NCBI GenBank assembly: GCA_020630975.1
Contig: JAHDID010000008.1
Location: forward strand, 119,855 to 183,854
DNA from: Verrucomicrobiota bacterium
GTDB lineage: Bacteria; Verrucomicrobiota; Verrucomicrobiia; Verrucomicrobiales; DEV007
Direction of reading: 5' to 3'
DNA length: 64,000 nucleotides
Positions 15,178 through 23,156 of the stretch are shown here, piece after piece. Numbering within the stretch: the stretch's first letter is position 1; every line of letters starts with the position of its first letter. A program made the translations under genes and the position numbers. The notes beneath the pieces were generated by a model. It saw nothing but the letters and a program-made list of their open reading frames with translations. It had not been told where the DNA came from and did no database searches.

Positions 15178-16548
15178 CTACTCCCAAGTCAGCTGTACCC
15201 CGCGCTCGCTAGGGTACCAACCCTGAATCTTTTTGGCCAAATCCGCTACGACTTCGGGATTTTCCGCGGCCAGATTTTTCTCCTCGTGCGGATCGGCCAG
15301 CAGATCGAATAGCTGCGGACGGCGCTCCTCGCGCGGGTGAGACCAGGCGTAGCGACCTACCACCCCATCGTAGGTGAGGATGAGCTTCCACTTGCCCTCT
15401 ACGATCCAGCGATAGAGCAGCGAGGCATCGGGATTGTCGACATCGGCTATGTCATGGGCAAACCCCTCGCCAAACACTTCCTGGCGCGGAGTGGCATCGC
15501 CGCTCTGCAGACAGGGTAGGAGATCCAGTCCAGGCATCGCCTCAGTAGCGTCTAGCCCTGCCGCTGCCAGCATAGTGGGGACGATGTCGATACTGGAGCA
15601 CAGCTGCTCGCCACGATCGCCAGCCGGGATCTGCCCAGGCCAGCAAAACATGGTCGGCTGGCGCGTACCGCCCTCATTGCAGCTCTGCTTTGAGCGAGGC
15701 GCATATTTCTTGGAGTCGGAGCTCTGGATCCAGCCATTGTCACAGACATAGACGATCAGCGTGTTTTCTGTCTGGCCTTTCTCATCGAGATAATCGACTA
15801 GCTGACCACAAGTCTGGTCAAACCACTCACACATCGCGTAGTAGCGAGCGATGTGATCGCTCTCCACACCCTTGTCCTTGTACTTCTGGAACAGCTCCTG
15901 AGGAGGATTGTGCGGTGTGTGAGGTAGAAATGGCGCATACCACAGGTAAAAGGGCTTTTCCTCAGCCACCGACTCATCAATGAAAGAAAAGATCGGCTCC
16001 ATACCCTCGCGACCGATTTTCAGACCATCATCGCCATGGCGACCACCTTTCTGCGGAAAGCCACGCGTCATCCCATGGGTGAAGCCACCCCTCTTGAAGT
16101 TGCCCTCCCACCACTTGCCCGACTGGTGGCTCAGGTAGCCAGCCTCGCCGAGCATGCGCATGATGGTTGGGTTCTTATCGATATTCGAGATCAGCTCCTC
16201 GCGCAGGCCATTGTAGGCCTCGCTGTCTTTAGGCGCTAGAGTGATGCTAGGGTCATTGCCAGAGATCTTGTGCTGGTGAGTGTACAGGCCAGTCGCCAGA
16301 GTCATCAGCGATGGTCGACACAGAGCTGTCGGCACATAGCCACGGGTGAAAACCGCACTGCGAGACGCGAGTTTATCCAGATGCGGGGTCTCGATATGCT
16401 CATGCCCCATGAAGCTGTAGTCCGTCCACGACTGGTCGTCGGATAGGATCAGCACGATGTTTGGTAGCTGCTTTTTATCCGCTGCTGTGGAGAAGCCGCT
16501 CACGAGCACACAGGCGGCCAATACTGAAGAAAAAATCCTAGTCACCAT
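15178..16548 (-). CDS. Secreted formylglycine sulfatase (S1 family)
   Basis: Type I sulfatase with an N-terminal signal peptide (MVTRIFSSVLAACVLVSG...), so I prefer the ATG at 16548 over the one nine codons upstream; length 456. The metal-binding LSDDQ lies near residue 37 and the modified cysteine is Cys77 in ALCRPSLMTLATGLY. The usual Arg at +4 of the C-x-P-S-R motif is Leu here; another Arg is at +1. Later motifs include YAPFLPHTPHNPP, DNGW and the S1-type Lys/His region. It would act in the periplasm on sulfated glycans or small sulfate esters after Cys-to-formylglycine maturation. It is divergent from the zinc-binding lipoprotein gene. No glycan-degradation operon surrounds it, so the substrate is open. 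Confidence 0.88.
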   Translation of the reverse strand: MVTRIFSSVLAACVLVSGFSTAADKKQLPNIVLILSDDQSWTDYSFMGHEHIETPHLDKLASRSAVFTRGYVPTALCRPSLMTLATGLYTHQHKISGNDPSITLAPKDSEAYNGLREELISNIDKNPTIMRMLGEAGYLSHQSGKWWEGNFKRGGFTHGMTRGFPQKGGRHGDDGLKIGREGMEPIFSFIDESVAEEKPFYLWYAPFLPHTPHNPPQELFQKYKDKGVESDHIARYYAMCEWFDQTCGQLVDYLDEKGQTENTLIVYVCDNGWIQSSDSKKYAPRSKQSCNEGGTRQPTMFCWPGQIPAGDRGEQLCSSIDIVPTMLAAAGLDATEAMPGLDLLPCLQSGDATPRQEVFGEGFAHDIADVDNPDASLLYRWIVEGKWKLILTYDGVVGRYAWSHPREERRPQLFDLLADPHEEKNLAAENPEVVADLAKKIQGWYPSERGVQLTWE

Positions 16549-16666
16549 ATCCCTCTCACTATGAGTGAGCAGCATCTCGGGTCAAAACCGGATAAACGTG
16601 TGGCAGAAAATCGTAAGCCAAATGCAAAAAGTTTGCACCAAAGACAACTTGGATCGACTGATACCC

Positions 16667-17731
16667 ATGGTCAGACGGACTTTTTCTCTTCTCTGCTGTG
16701 GGCTCATCGCCTGCCTAGCCATCAGCTGTAGCGACTCGGGCAGCGATAGTGCTACCACGCCTCAGGGTAAACCTGTCGCCTACGTGCCAGTGCCTCCCTA
16801 TAAGCAGCTAGCCTCCCGCATCGCTGGCGATACATTCGAGGTGCGCACACTGGTATCTGAGTCCGACGACCCGCACGACTATCAGCCCACTCCCAAGCAG
16901 ATCGCCAGCCTATCGCGGGCCGATGTCCTTTTCACTGGTGTCATGCCTTTTGAGGCTGGGCTGACCGAGACACTCGGAGAGAGCCGCTCCAAGATCAAAA
17001 TCTACAGCCTCACTGAGCATATCGATCTACTCGAGGGCTCCTGCGACCAGTGCGGCCATGGCGACGATGATGAACCATTCGTCTACGTGGTCGGCGAGGA
17101 CGACGCGGAGGCAGACCACGAGCATCACCATCATGATGAAGACGAGGAGCACCACCATGAGCATGAGGACGATCACGAGCATGCTCACCATGATCATGAT
17201 CACGACCATCACCACGATCATGACCACGACCACGATCATTCACACGAGCTCGATCCACATGTCTGGCTCTCGCCTCAGATCCTGAAAAAACAGGCTGAGA
17301 TCATCGCTCAAGTGCTGAAAAACACCGCTTCGGCACCCGATGCTGCCGCTACTATCGAAGAGAACCTCGCTACTGTGCTCGCCGATCTCGACGCCCTCGA
17401 TCAGAAGCTAGCGACTCAGCTAGCGCCCATCAAAGGAGAGTCTTTCTATGTCTACCACGGTGCCTTTGCCTACTTTGCCCAGGCTTACGGGCTCGAGCAG
17501 ATCGCCATCGAGCTAGCCGGCCGACGCCCCGAGCCCAAGCGCCTCACCGAGCTAGTCAAACAAGCCAAGGAAGAGGGAGTCAAAATCGTCTTTGTGCAGC
17601 CCCAATTCGATCAATCTAGCGCCAAGTCTCTAGCCGATGCCATCGGCGGAAAAGTCCTGCCACTCGATCCTCTGAAGCAGGATATATTCGCCAATCTCGA
17701 AACGATCGCGGATACGATCGGAGGGATGTGA
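16667..17731 (+). CDS. Zn/Mn ABC transporter substrate-binding lipoprotein, His-rich (ZnuA-like)
   Basis: Cluster A-I metal-binding protein. I choose the ATG at 16667 (354 residues) because it gives a lipoprotein signal with lipobox LAISC (Cys21); upstream in-frame codons exist to 16565. Ligands typical of ZnuA are visible: His in DDPHDYQP, His in DPHVWLSP, His in YHGAFAYF and Asp in LPLDPL. Between the first two lies a loop (about residues 130-195) with more than 20 His in under 50 residues plus a CDQCGHG segment, as in zinc-capturing ZnuA proteins. Anchored in the outer face of the inner membrane, it should feed zinc to a ZnuBC permease, but neither znuB nor znuC is adjacent. Downstream lies a glucosidase gene after a 9-bp tandem repeat. 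Confidence 0.88.
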   Translation: MVRRTFSLLCCGLIACLAISCSDSGSDSATTPQGKPVAYVPVPPYKQLASRIAGDTFEVRTLVSESDDPHDYQPTPKQIASLSRADVLFTGVMPFEAGLTETLGESRSKIKIYSLTEHIDLLEGSCDQCGHGDDDEPFVYVVGEDDAEADHEHHHHDEDEEHHHEHEDDHEHAHHDHDHDHHHDHDHDHDHSHELDPHVWLSPQILKKQAEIIAQVLKNTASAPDAAATIEENLATVLADLDALDQKLATQLAPIKGESFYVYHGAFAYFAQAYGLEQIAIELAGRRPEPKRLTELVKQAKEEGVKIVFVQPQFDQSSAKSLADAIGGKVLPLDPLKQDIFANLETIADTIGGM

Positions 17732-17803
17732 ATGCGCAGGCCGTCCTGGGAAGAATGAGAGTAATGGGAAGAATGCGCTTCCCGACGCTTTTCAGTAGTT
17801 GCC

Positions 17804-17839
17804 TTACTCCCATTACTCCCATTACTCCCATTACTCCCA
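17804..17839. repeat. (TTACTCCCA)x4 minisatellite ahead of the glucosidase
   Basis: Four perfect tandem copies of a 9-bp unit end 15 bp before the ATG at 17855. An inverted partial copy, AGTAATGGGA, lies just upstream at 17758-17767, so a 10-bp hairpin with any of the copies is possible. No Shine-Dalgarno is seen between the repeat and the ATG. Such a repeat can change copy number by slippage and alter expression of the next gene; this is inference. Confidence 0.9.
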
Positions 17840-17854
17840 CCACCGCCACACTCT

Positions 17855-20506
17855 ATGCCCAATTCACCCGATCTCGAAAGAATCCGCCTGGCCCAGAGCG
17901 ATAGCCGTGAGGAAAACTGGCAGCGCTGGGGACCCTACCTTTCCGAACGCCAATGGGGCACGGTGCGCGAGGACTACTCGAGCGATGGCGATGCGTGGAA
18001 TTACTTGCCACACGACCATGCCCGTAGTCGAGCTTACCGCTGGGGAGAGGATGGCTTGCTCGGCTTCACCGATCGACAGTGCCGACTGTGCTTTGGCTTG
18101 GCTCTATGGAATGGTAACGATGCAATCCTGAAAGAGCGGCTGTACGGCCTATCTGGCCACGGCGGCAACCATGGCGAGGATGTGAAGGAGCTCTACTACT
18201 ACCTGGATGCCACACCCACCTCATCGTATGTGAAGAGCCTCTACAAGTACCCTCAGGCAGCATTCCCCTACTCTGAGCTGAATCAGGAGAATAACTTTCG
18301 CGATAAGAAATCGCCCGAGTATGAGCTGCTCGATACCGGTGTCTTTGGTGAAGATCGCTACTGGGACATCACTGCTGAATACTCCAAAACGAGTGCCAAC
18401 GACATCCACATCAAAGTATCGGCTACCAACTGCGGGCCAGATAGCGCGACGCTACACTTCCTACCCCACCTCTGGTATCGAAACACCTGGAGCTGGCACT
18501 GCGAGTGGGACCAGCCAGTAGCCAAACCAGTCCTACGCCAGACCAATGCCGCCCAGCTGAGCGCCGAGCACGAAGTACTGGGCGACTACGTATTCCAGGC
18601 TGCAGAGGAACCGACAGAATGGTTATTCACCGAGAACGAAACCAACACACAGCGCCTATTCAACAACGCCAGTGACACGCCCTATGTGAAAGACGCCTTT
18701 CACCGCTACATCGTGAATGGCGATGAAGAGGCGGTAAACCCTGAGAAAACCGGCACCAAAGCCAGCGCCCACTACATCGCCGAGATCGCTCCAGGCGAGA
18801 CGCGCACCTGGTATTTCCGCCTAGCCGACACAGCCGAGGCTGGCGATCTCGATGCGTCCTTTGATGATATCGATCAGTTGTGGCAAACGGCCGTCGAGCA
18901 TGCCGACTCTTTCTACAGCAGCGTGATCAATCCCGACCTCAGCACCGACGATCAGTCGATACAGCGCCAGGCCTACGCTGGTCTGCTACATACCAAACAA
19001 TTTTACCACTACTCGGTGCGCGACTGGATCGCAGGCGACAGCGCCCAGCCAGACGCTCCAGCCCACCGCAATCGCAACACCGAGTGGACCCACCTCTACA
19101 ATCGCGCCATCGTCTCGATGCCAGATAAATGGGAGTACCCTTGGTATGCCGCGTGGGATACGGCATTTCACATGCTGCCCTTCACCGAGATCGACCCCCA
19201 GTTTGCCAAAGATCAGCTGGTGCTATTTCTACGCGAGTGGTACATGCACCCCAATGGGCAGATACCGGCCTATGAGTGGGACTTCTCAGATGTGAACCCT
19301 CCCGTACACGCCTGGGCGGTGTGGCGCGTCTACCAGCTGACTGGGGCCAAAGACCGCACCTTTCTAGCCGAGTGCTTTCACAAGCTGATGCTCAACTTCA
19401 CCTGGTGGGTAAATCGCAAAGACCCCGAGGGGAAAAATGTCTTCGCCGGTGGATTCCTAGGTCTGGATAATATCGGTGCCTTTGACCGATCCAAGCCGCT
19501 ACCCGATGGCACCGAGCTCGTGCAGGCCGATGGCACGGCGTGGATGGCATTCTACGCAGGGACGATGCTGAGCATCGCTCTGGAGCTAGCCTCTGAGGAT
19601 ATCGCCTACGAGGGCGTCGCTTCGAAGTTTCTCGAACACTTCGTCCACATCTCCGAGGCAGCACACGATATGGGCCAGGGCGGTCTGTGGCACGAGGAGG
19701 ATGGCTTTTACTACGATCTACTGCGCGTGAATGGCAAAGAAATGCCGATGGCGATCCGCTCTCTAGTAGGCCTGCTGCCGATCTGCTCGGTGGAGCTATT
19801 GTCCAAAGACGTGATCGATAAGCTGCCGCTATTCAAACGACGCATGGAGTGGTTTGCCGAGCACAATCAGATATTCGAGCGCGGCGACAGTAGCATGATC
19901 CATGGCTCCGCAGCCGAGGGCACAGCTGACGATACCCTACTGCTATCGATGGCATCGCGAGATCGACTGGAGCGCGTGCTGCAGCTGCTACTGGATAGCG
20001 ATAATTTTCTCTCACCGTATGGCATCCGTAGTCTGTCGAAATACCATGAGGAGCACCCTTTTCAGATCGAGATGGATGGCGCTGTGCACTCCGTCGCTTA
20101 CACCCCGGCCGAGTCCGACAATTACTTATTTGGCGGCAACAGCAACTGGCGCGGGCCTGTGTGGTTTCCGATGAACTTCCTGATCATCGAAGCTCTGGAG
20201 AAGTATCACCGATTTTACGGTGACAGCCTCCAGGTGGAATACCCCAAAGGCTCTGGCACACAGGTGACTCTGGATGTGGTGGCTAGTGATCTGAGTCAGA
20301 GGCTGGTCGCGCTTTTCCAGCAAGACGACCAGGGCGATCGACCGATCCATGGCGATCATGCCGAGATCTATCGCCGACCTGAGTTTCGCGATCTCGCACT
20401 CTTCTACGAGTACTTCCACGGCGACAATGGCCGCGGTGTCGGTGCCTCGCATCAGACCGGCTGGACCGGACTCGTGGCAAACTTGATGGGGCAAAAACGC
20501 AAATAG
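17855..20506 (+). CDS. MGH1/GH63-like glucosidase
   Basis: An 883-residue cytoplasmic protein without a signal peptide. It resembles the bacterial glucosidase family of about 880 residues with an N-terminal beta-sandwich domain and a C-terminal (alpha/alpha)6 barrel of the GH63/MGH1 clan. Typical segments are RWGEDGLLGFTDRQ near residue 60, HGEDVKELYYYLD near 109, KWEYPWYAAWDTAFHMLPF near 425 and WRGPVWFPMNFLIIE near 768; the barrel Asp (WDTAFH) and a Glu of the YEWDFSD region are likely catalytic. Possible substrates are glucosyl- or mannosyl-glycerate or short alpha-glucosides. The MFS gene 23 bp downstream may import the substrate. The exact specificity cannot be read from the sequence. 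Confidence 0.85.
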   Translation: MPNSPDLERIRLAQSDSREENWQRWGPYLSERQWGTVREDYSSDGDAWNYLPHDHARSRAYRWGEDGLLGFTDRQCRLCFGLALWNGNDAILKERLYGLSGHGGNHGEDVKELYYYLDATPTSSYVKSLYKYPQAAFPYSELNQENNFRDKKSPEYELLDTGVFGEDRYWDITAEYSKTSANDIHIKVSATNCGPDSATLHFLPHLWYRNTWSWHCEWDQPVAKPVLRQTNAAQLSAEHEVLGDYVFQAAEEPTEWLFTENETNTQRLFNNASDTPYVKDAFHRYIVNGDEEAVNPEKTGTKASAHYIAEIAPGETRTWYFRLADTAEAGDLDASFDDIDQLWQTAVEHADSFYSSVINPDLSTDDQSIQRQAYAGLLHTKQFYHYSVRDWIAGDSAQPDAPAHRNRNTEWTHLYNRAIVSMPDKWEYPWYAAWDTAFHMLPFTEIDPQFAKDQLVLFLREWYMHPNGQIPAYEWDFSDVNPPVHAWAVWRVYQLTGAKDRTFLAECFHKLMLNFTWWVNRKDPEGKNVFAGGFLGLDNIGAFDRSKPLPDGTELVQADGTAWMAFYAGTMLSIALELASEDIAYEGVASKFLEHFVHISEAAHDMGQGGLWHEEDGFYYDLLRVNGKEMPMAIRSLVGLLPICSVELLSKDVIDKLPLFKRRMEWFAEHNQIFERGDSSMIHGSAAEGTADDTLLLSMASRDRLERVLQLLLDSDNFLSPYGIRSLSKYHEEHPFQIEMDGAVHSVAYTPAESDNYLFGGNSNWRGPVWFPMNFLIIEALEKYHRFYGDSLQVEYPKGSGTQVTLDVVASDLSQRLVALFQQDDQGDRPIHGDHAEIYRRPEFRDLALFYEYFHGDNGRGVGASHQTGWTGLVANLMGQKRK

Positions 20507-20529
20507 CCACTACACTAGCGGCTCGTCTC

Positions 20530-21729
20530 TTGAATCTCTCTCTACCACAGCGCGGCAGCCGCTTCTGGATAGGCCCTGCTTTCTTCTTACTCGCAGCGGC
20601 CCCGGGATGCTGGGTACCGGTGCTATCCGGCGTACTGGACGAGCAGGGCTGGAGTCAGCACATCACCACGGCCTTTCTACTACTGCCGATCACGGCCATG
20701 CTATCGCCCCTATTCGTGGCGGCCCGAGCCGACCAGGTGATCGCTGCGGAGAAGCTGCTGGCCATCCTAGTCGGCGGCGGCACGATCTTTCTGTGGGCAG
20801 CTTTCGAGACTCTGGCTCGCGCAGAGAGTGCCACCCTATTCCTCTGGCTCCTGGGTCTGAATTCGCTGTGCACCGCACCTGCCTGGTCGCTGCTGAATAC
20901 CGTGACTCTGAGAGCTCTGGATGATCCAGCCCGCGACTTTGGTAAATATCGCGTGTGGGGAACGCTAGGCTGGATGGCTGCCGGCTGGACCGTGAGCCTG
21001 CTGGCTATGGATCAATCCCCCGAAGTGGGTAAACTATCCATCGTAGCTCGCCTGCTCGGTGCAGCCTGCTGTTTCATGCTACCACACACCCCACCCAGCG
21101 GGCAGGCCAAAAACTGGAAAGACGTGCTGGGCCTCGGTGCGCTGCGACTTTTCCGCCAGAGAAACATGCTGGTTTTCTTTGGCACCTCATTCCTGTTTTC
21201 GATCCCTCTGGCGGCCTTTTACCCGCATACCAATCTGCACCTCAAAGAGCTAGGATTTAAATCGATAGCCGCCGGTATGACCGTAGGCCAGATGACCGAG
21301 GCCGTAGCCATGCTAGCGATGGGCTGGCTACTGCGGAAGTGGCGGATCAAGTGGCTACTAGCCACAGCGATCGGCTGCGGGCTCATCCGCTACACCTGCT
21401 ACATCTTTGGCGGCATGATGGACTCGCCTATCATGATCCTCATCGGCGTGGCTTTCCACGGCGTGTGCTGGGCCTATTACTTCGAGGCTGGCCGAGTCTT
21501 TCTCGATCGCCGAGTCGGCGCCGATATCAAAGCCCAGAGCCAAGCACTACTAGGTCTGCTCACCAGCGGACTAGGCACTGTGGTAGGTATGTCCGTCGTC
21601 GGTGCCATCCACAGCCATACGGTGGCCGAAAACGGCGAGGGATGGCCCACCTATTGGGCGATCCTCACTGGTATGTGCGCCGTGTGCCTAGTCGGCTTTA
21701 TCCTCGGCTATCGAAAGCACGAAGACTAG
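20530..21729 (+). CDS. MFS transporter, nucleoside:H+ symporter-like
   Basis: A 399-residue protein with twelve hydrophobic segments, starting at a TTG 23 bp after the glucosidase stop. The loop motif KYRVWGTLGWMAAGW near residue 138 and the general shape fit the NHS/LacY-NupG branch of the major facilitator superfamily. Coupling with the glucosidase gene suggests import of a sugar or sugar-like solute, but nucleosides are the known substrates of the closest family. The gene ends tail to tail with the small secreted gene on the other strand: the two stop codons share the four bases CTAG at 21726-21729. Confidence 0.82.
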   Translation: MNLSLPQRGSRFWIGPAFFLLAAAPGCWVPVLSGVLDEQGWSQHITTAFLLLPITAMLSPLFVAARADQVIAAEKLLAILVGGGTIFLWAAFETLARAESATLFLWLLGLNSLCTAPAWSLLNTVTLRALDDPARDFGKYRVWGTLGWMAAGWTVSLLAMDQSPEVGKLSIVARLLGAACCFMLPHTPPSGQAKNWKDVLGLGALRLFRQRNMLVFFGTSFLFSIPLAAFYPHTNLHLKELGFKSIAAGMTVGQMTEAVAMLAMGWLLRKWRIKWLLATAIGCGLIRYTCYIFGGMMDSPIMILIGVAFHGVCWAYYFEAGRVFLDRRVGADIKAQSQALLGLLTSGLGTVVGMSVVGAIHSHTVAENGEGWPTYWAILTGMCAVCLVGFILGYRKHED

Positions 21730-22013
21730 GCGCGAAATGTCTTCTTCCAGACCACCTCTTTGCCGCACTTATCAGTCGTCTTGTAAGTGACCTCGACTAG
21801 CTGCACGTGCTGCACGACGCCGTGCACACAGACCGCCTGTGAGTAGTAGCGACGACACACTTCCTCGGTGTGAAAGCTGTTCACCTCCAGACACTTGACG
21901 TGCTGAAATGGATTACAGAAATTAAATAGAGGACGCTTGAACGACTCACCTGCATCGACAGACGAAGCAGCTAAAAGAGTGATGGCAGCAAGGGCGGGCA
22001 AAAGCTTTCTCAT
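21726..22013 (-). CDS. Small secreted protein, Y[KR]x[VT]x3GxxxxW family, member 1
   Basis: I take the ATG at 22013 (95 residues), since it gives the same start context (CTATGAGAAA) and MRKLL-type signal peptide as the neighbouring genes; a longer start exists at 22031. After the signal (to about residue 18) the mature protein is basic, with five Cys. Its end carries VEVTYKTTDKCGKEVVWKKT, the motif shared by all five genes of this cluster. No known domain is recognised. It is the last gene of the cluster and overlaps the MFS stop by the shared CTAG. The AUG sits inside a perfect 10-bp hairpin. Function unknown; a cell-surface or extracellular structural or binding protein is a guess. Confidence 0.75.
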   Translation of the reverse strand: MRKLLPALAAITLLAASSVDAGESFKRPLFNFCNPFQHVKCLEVNSFHTEEVCRRYYSQAVCVHGVVQHVQLVEVTYKTTDKCGKEVVWKKTFRA

Positions 22014-22038
22014 AGGTGTGTGTGGTTTCACCTATGAG
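22009..22038 (-). promoter_or_regulatory. Perfect 10-bp hairpin enclosing the start codon of secreted member 1
   Basis: CTCATAGGTG and CACCTATGAG form a perfect 10-bp inverted repeat around a 10-nt loop, AAACCACACA in transcript sense. The AUG at 22013-22011 is in the 3' arm. There is no Shine-Dalgarno sequence, and the CA-rich loop matches the leader of the sister genes. Folding would hide the start codon until the hairpin is opened. Confidence 0.6.
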
Positions 22039-22085
22039 GTAGAGCTAGAACGATTGCCCGGCAATCAAAAAATCAGGCGGATTTG

Positions 22086-22409
22086 CTAGAGCCAACCGAA
22101 GTTCTTCTTCAGCTTCCGATTCCCCTGAGAGCTCTGATCCAGCTCTTTCACTTCTCGCCAGATCTTGACCCGACCGCAGTCGTCGACGCTCTTGTAAGTG
22201 GTCTGCACATAGTGCATCACCAGTGTGTCGCCATACTTGGTGACTGTCCGAGTGAACTCGCGGGTCTCGATGACCTGAGCGCTGGATTTGGATTTGAAAT
22301 CGAACAGCTTCCGCTTGTTGCACTTATTATGAGGCGAAGCAGAGGCAGCAGTGACAGAAAGCACGAGACCGAAGGCCACTAGGAGAATTGAGAGAGATCT
22401 GTTTTTCAT
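22086..22409 (-). CDS. Small secreted protein, Y[KR]x[VT]x3GxxxxW family, member 2
   Basis: A 107-residue protein from the ATG at 22409, with a signal peptide (MKNRSLSILLVAFGLVLSVT...) probably cut after ASAS. An in-frame ATG 18 bp upstream is less likely. The mature protein is basic, with only two Cys, and carries the family motif as VQTTYKSVDDCGRVKIWREV near residues 74-93, followed by a Lys/Asn-rich tail absent from the others. It lies 72 bp upstream of member 1 with no obvious terminator between them, so the two may share a transcript. The start region is AT-rich without a ribosome-binding site. No known domain recognised. Confidence 0.72.
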   Translation of the reverse strand: MKNRSLSILLVAFGLVLSVTAASASPHNKCNKRKLFDFKSKSSAQVIETREFTRTVTKYGDTLVMHYVQTTYKSVDDCGRVKIWREVKELDQSSQGNRKLKKNFGWL

Positions 22410-22487
22410 GTTAATTAAAATTACCATAATTTGATAATTTTGGAAACCTAAGAGTTAAGAAAAATTAACTATCTTCCGTCGCCCCAT

Positions 22488-22520
22488 CAAAAAAGGCGAC
22501 CCAAATGGGCCGCCTTTTCT
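22488..22520 (-). terminator. Intrinsic terminator after secreted member 3
   Basis: In minus-strand sense GGCGGCCC (22514-22507), loop ATTT, GGGTCGCC (22502-22495), one G-U pair, then six T. It follows the gene ending at 22552. T runs on both sides make it able to work on either strand. Confidence 0.85.
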
Positions 22521-22551
22521 ACTTAAACAAATCTAGAATCAAGACCCGATC

Positions 22552-22797
22552 TTACAGACGGTAAGTCTTAGTCCAAGTCGTGCAATTGCCGTGGCAATCA
22601 ACAGTGCGGTAAGTCACTTCGACGTAGCGAACGACTTTAGTCTTTCCGCAGCACTTTTTAGTCTCGCAGAAATAGCGGCGGCAAAGCTCAGTAGTGGTTT
22701 TGTGACACTTAGGCTTGCAGAGGCCTGCTTGGACGGGTTGTGCAGTTGACACGAGGCCAGCGATCGCGATTGCAGCGCAGAGTATTAGGTTTCTCAT
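22552..22797 (-). CDS. Small secreted Cys-rich protein, Y[KR]x[VT]x3GxxxxW family, member 3
   Basis: An 81-residue protein with a clear signal peptide (MRNLILCAAIAIAGLVST...AQA) and a mature part of about 57 residues that contains nine Cys, including paired CxxxC and CC arrangements, suggesting several disulfides. The family motif is VEVTYRTVDCHGNCTTWTKT at the C-terminus. It shares ELCRRYF with member 1 (EVCRRYY), which links the two beyond the C-terminal motif. The leader is CA- and A-rich (CCACACAAAAAACTATG) without a Shine-Dalgarno. It is followed by a strong terminator and so is separate from members 1 and 2. Function unknown. Confidence 0.78.
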   Translation of the reverse strand: MRNLILCAAIAIAGLVSTAQPVQAGLCKPKCHKTTTELCRRYFCETKKCCGKTKVVRYVEVTYRTVDCHGNCTTWTKTYRL

Positions 22798-22865
22798 AGT
22801 TTTTTGTGTGGTTTGTTATGTTTAATGGTTCAGAGGAAAGCCACAAAGGAGGTGGTTCGGAAATT

Positions 22866-23156
22866 TTAGATGGTGCGCTGCCAGGTGCGAGTCGAGCCAT
22901 CTGAGTAGACATCTCGGTAAGTCACGACTGTGCGCTGGTAAGAATAAGTGCGCCCGCATGTGCCCTTGGCATGATGGGTGCGAGTGCAACGATTGACGAC
23001 ACAGGTCCGTACCTTCTTTTTGATAGGACGCGCGAAGGTCCGTGGAATCGAATTTTTGCAAACGGCTCCAGGGCAGGAACTCGCAAAAGCTGTCGTGGAA
23101 GTGAGGCCACTGGCCGAGATGGCTGTGACTGCTAGGATGAGGAGGAGATTTCTCAT
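22866..23156 (-). CDS. Small secreted protein, Y[KR]x[VT]x3GxxxxW family, member 4
   Basis: Start taken at 23156 (96 residues) because the ATGAGAAATCTCC context and MRNLLLI signal match the sister genes; an upstream ATG at 23192 lies in the CA-repeat leader. The signal peptide runs to about FAS at residue 26. The mature protein is very basic, with five Cys, and ends in VVTYRDVYSDGSTRTWQRT, the shared motif. The leader is a long alternating CA tract (about 23159-23182) in place of a ribosome-binding site. Between this gene and member 3 a small hairpin displays CUCCUUU in its loop. No known domain recognised. Confidence 0.74.
   Translation of the reverse strand: MRNLLLILAVTAISASGLTSTTAFASSCPGAVCKNSIPRTFARPIKKKVRTCVVNRCTRTHHAKGTCGRTYSYQRTVVTYRDVYSDGSTRTWQRTI

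Noticed and set aside
17140..17260. Low-complexity repeat as a mobile or CRISPR-like feature
   Set aside because: It is the His/Asp codon-rich loop of the zinc-binding lipoprotein, in frame and typical for the family.
17799..18131. Frame with SHY repeats overlapping the glucosidase start
   Set aside because: The repeat is the 9-bp minisatellite read in another frame; the rest is a shadow of the glucosidase gene.
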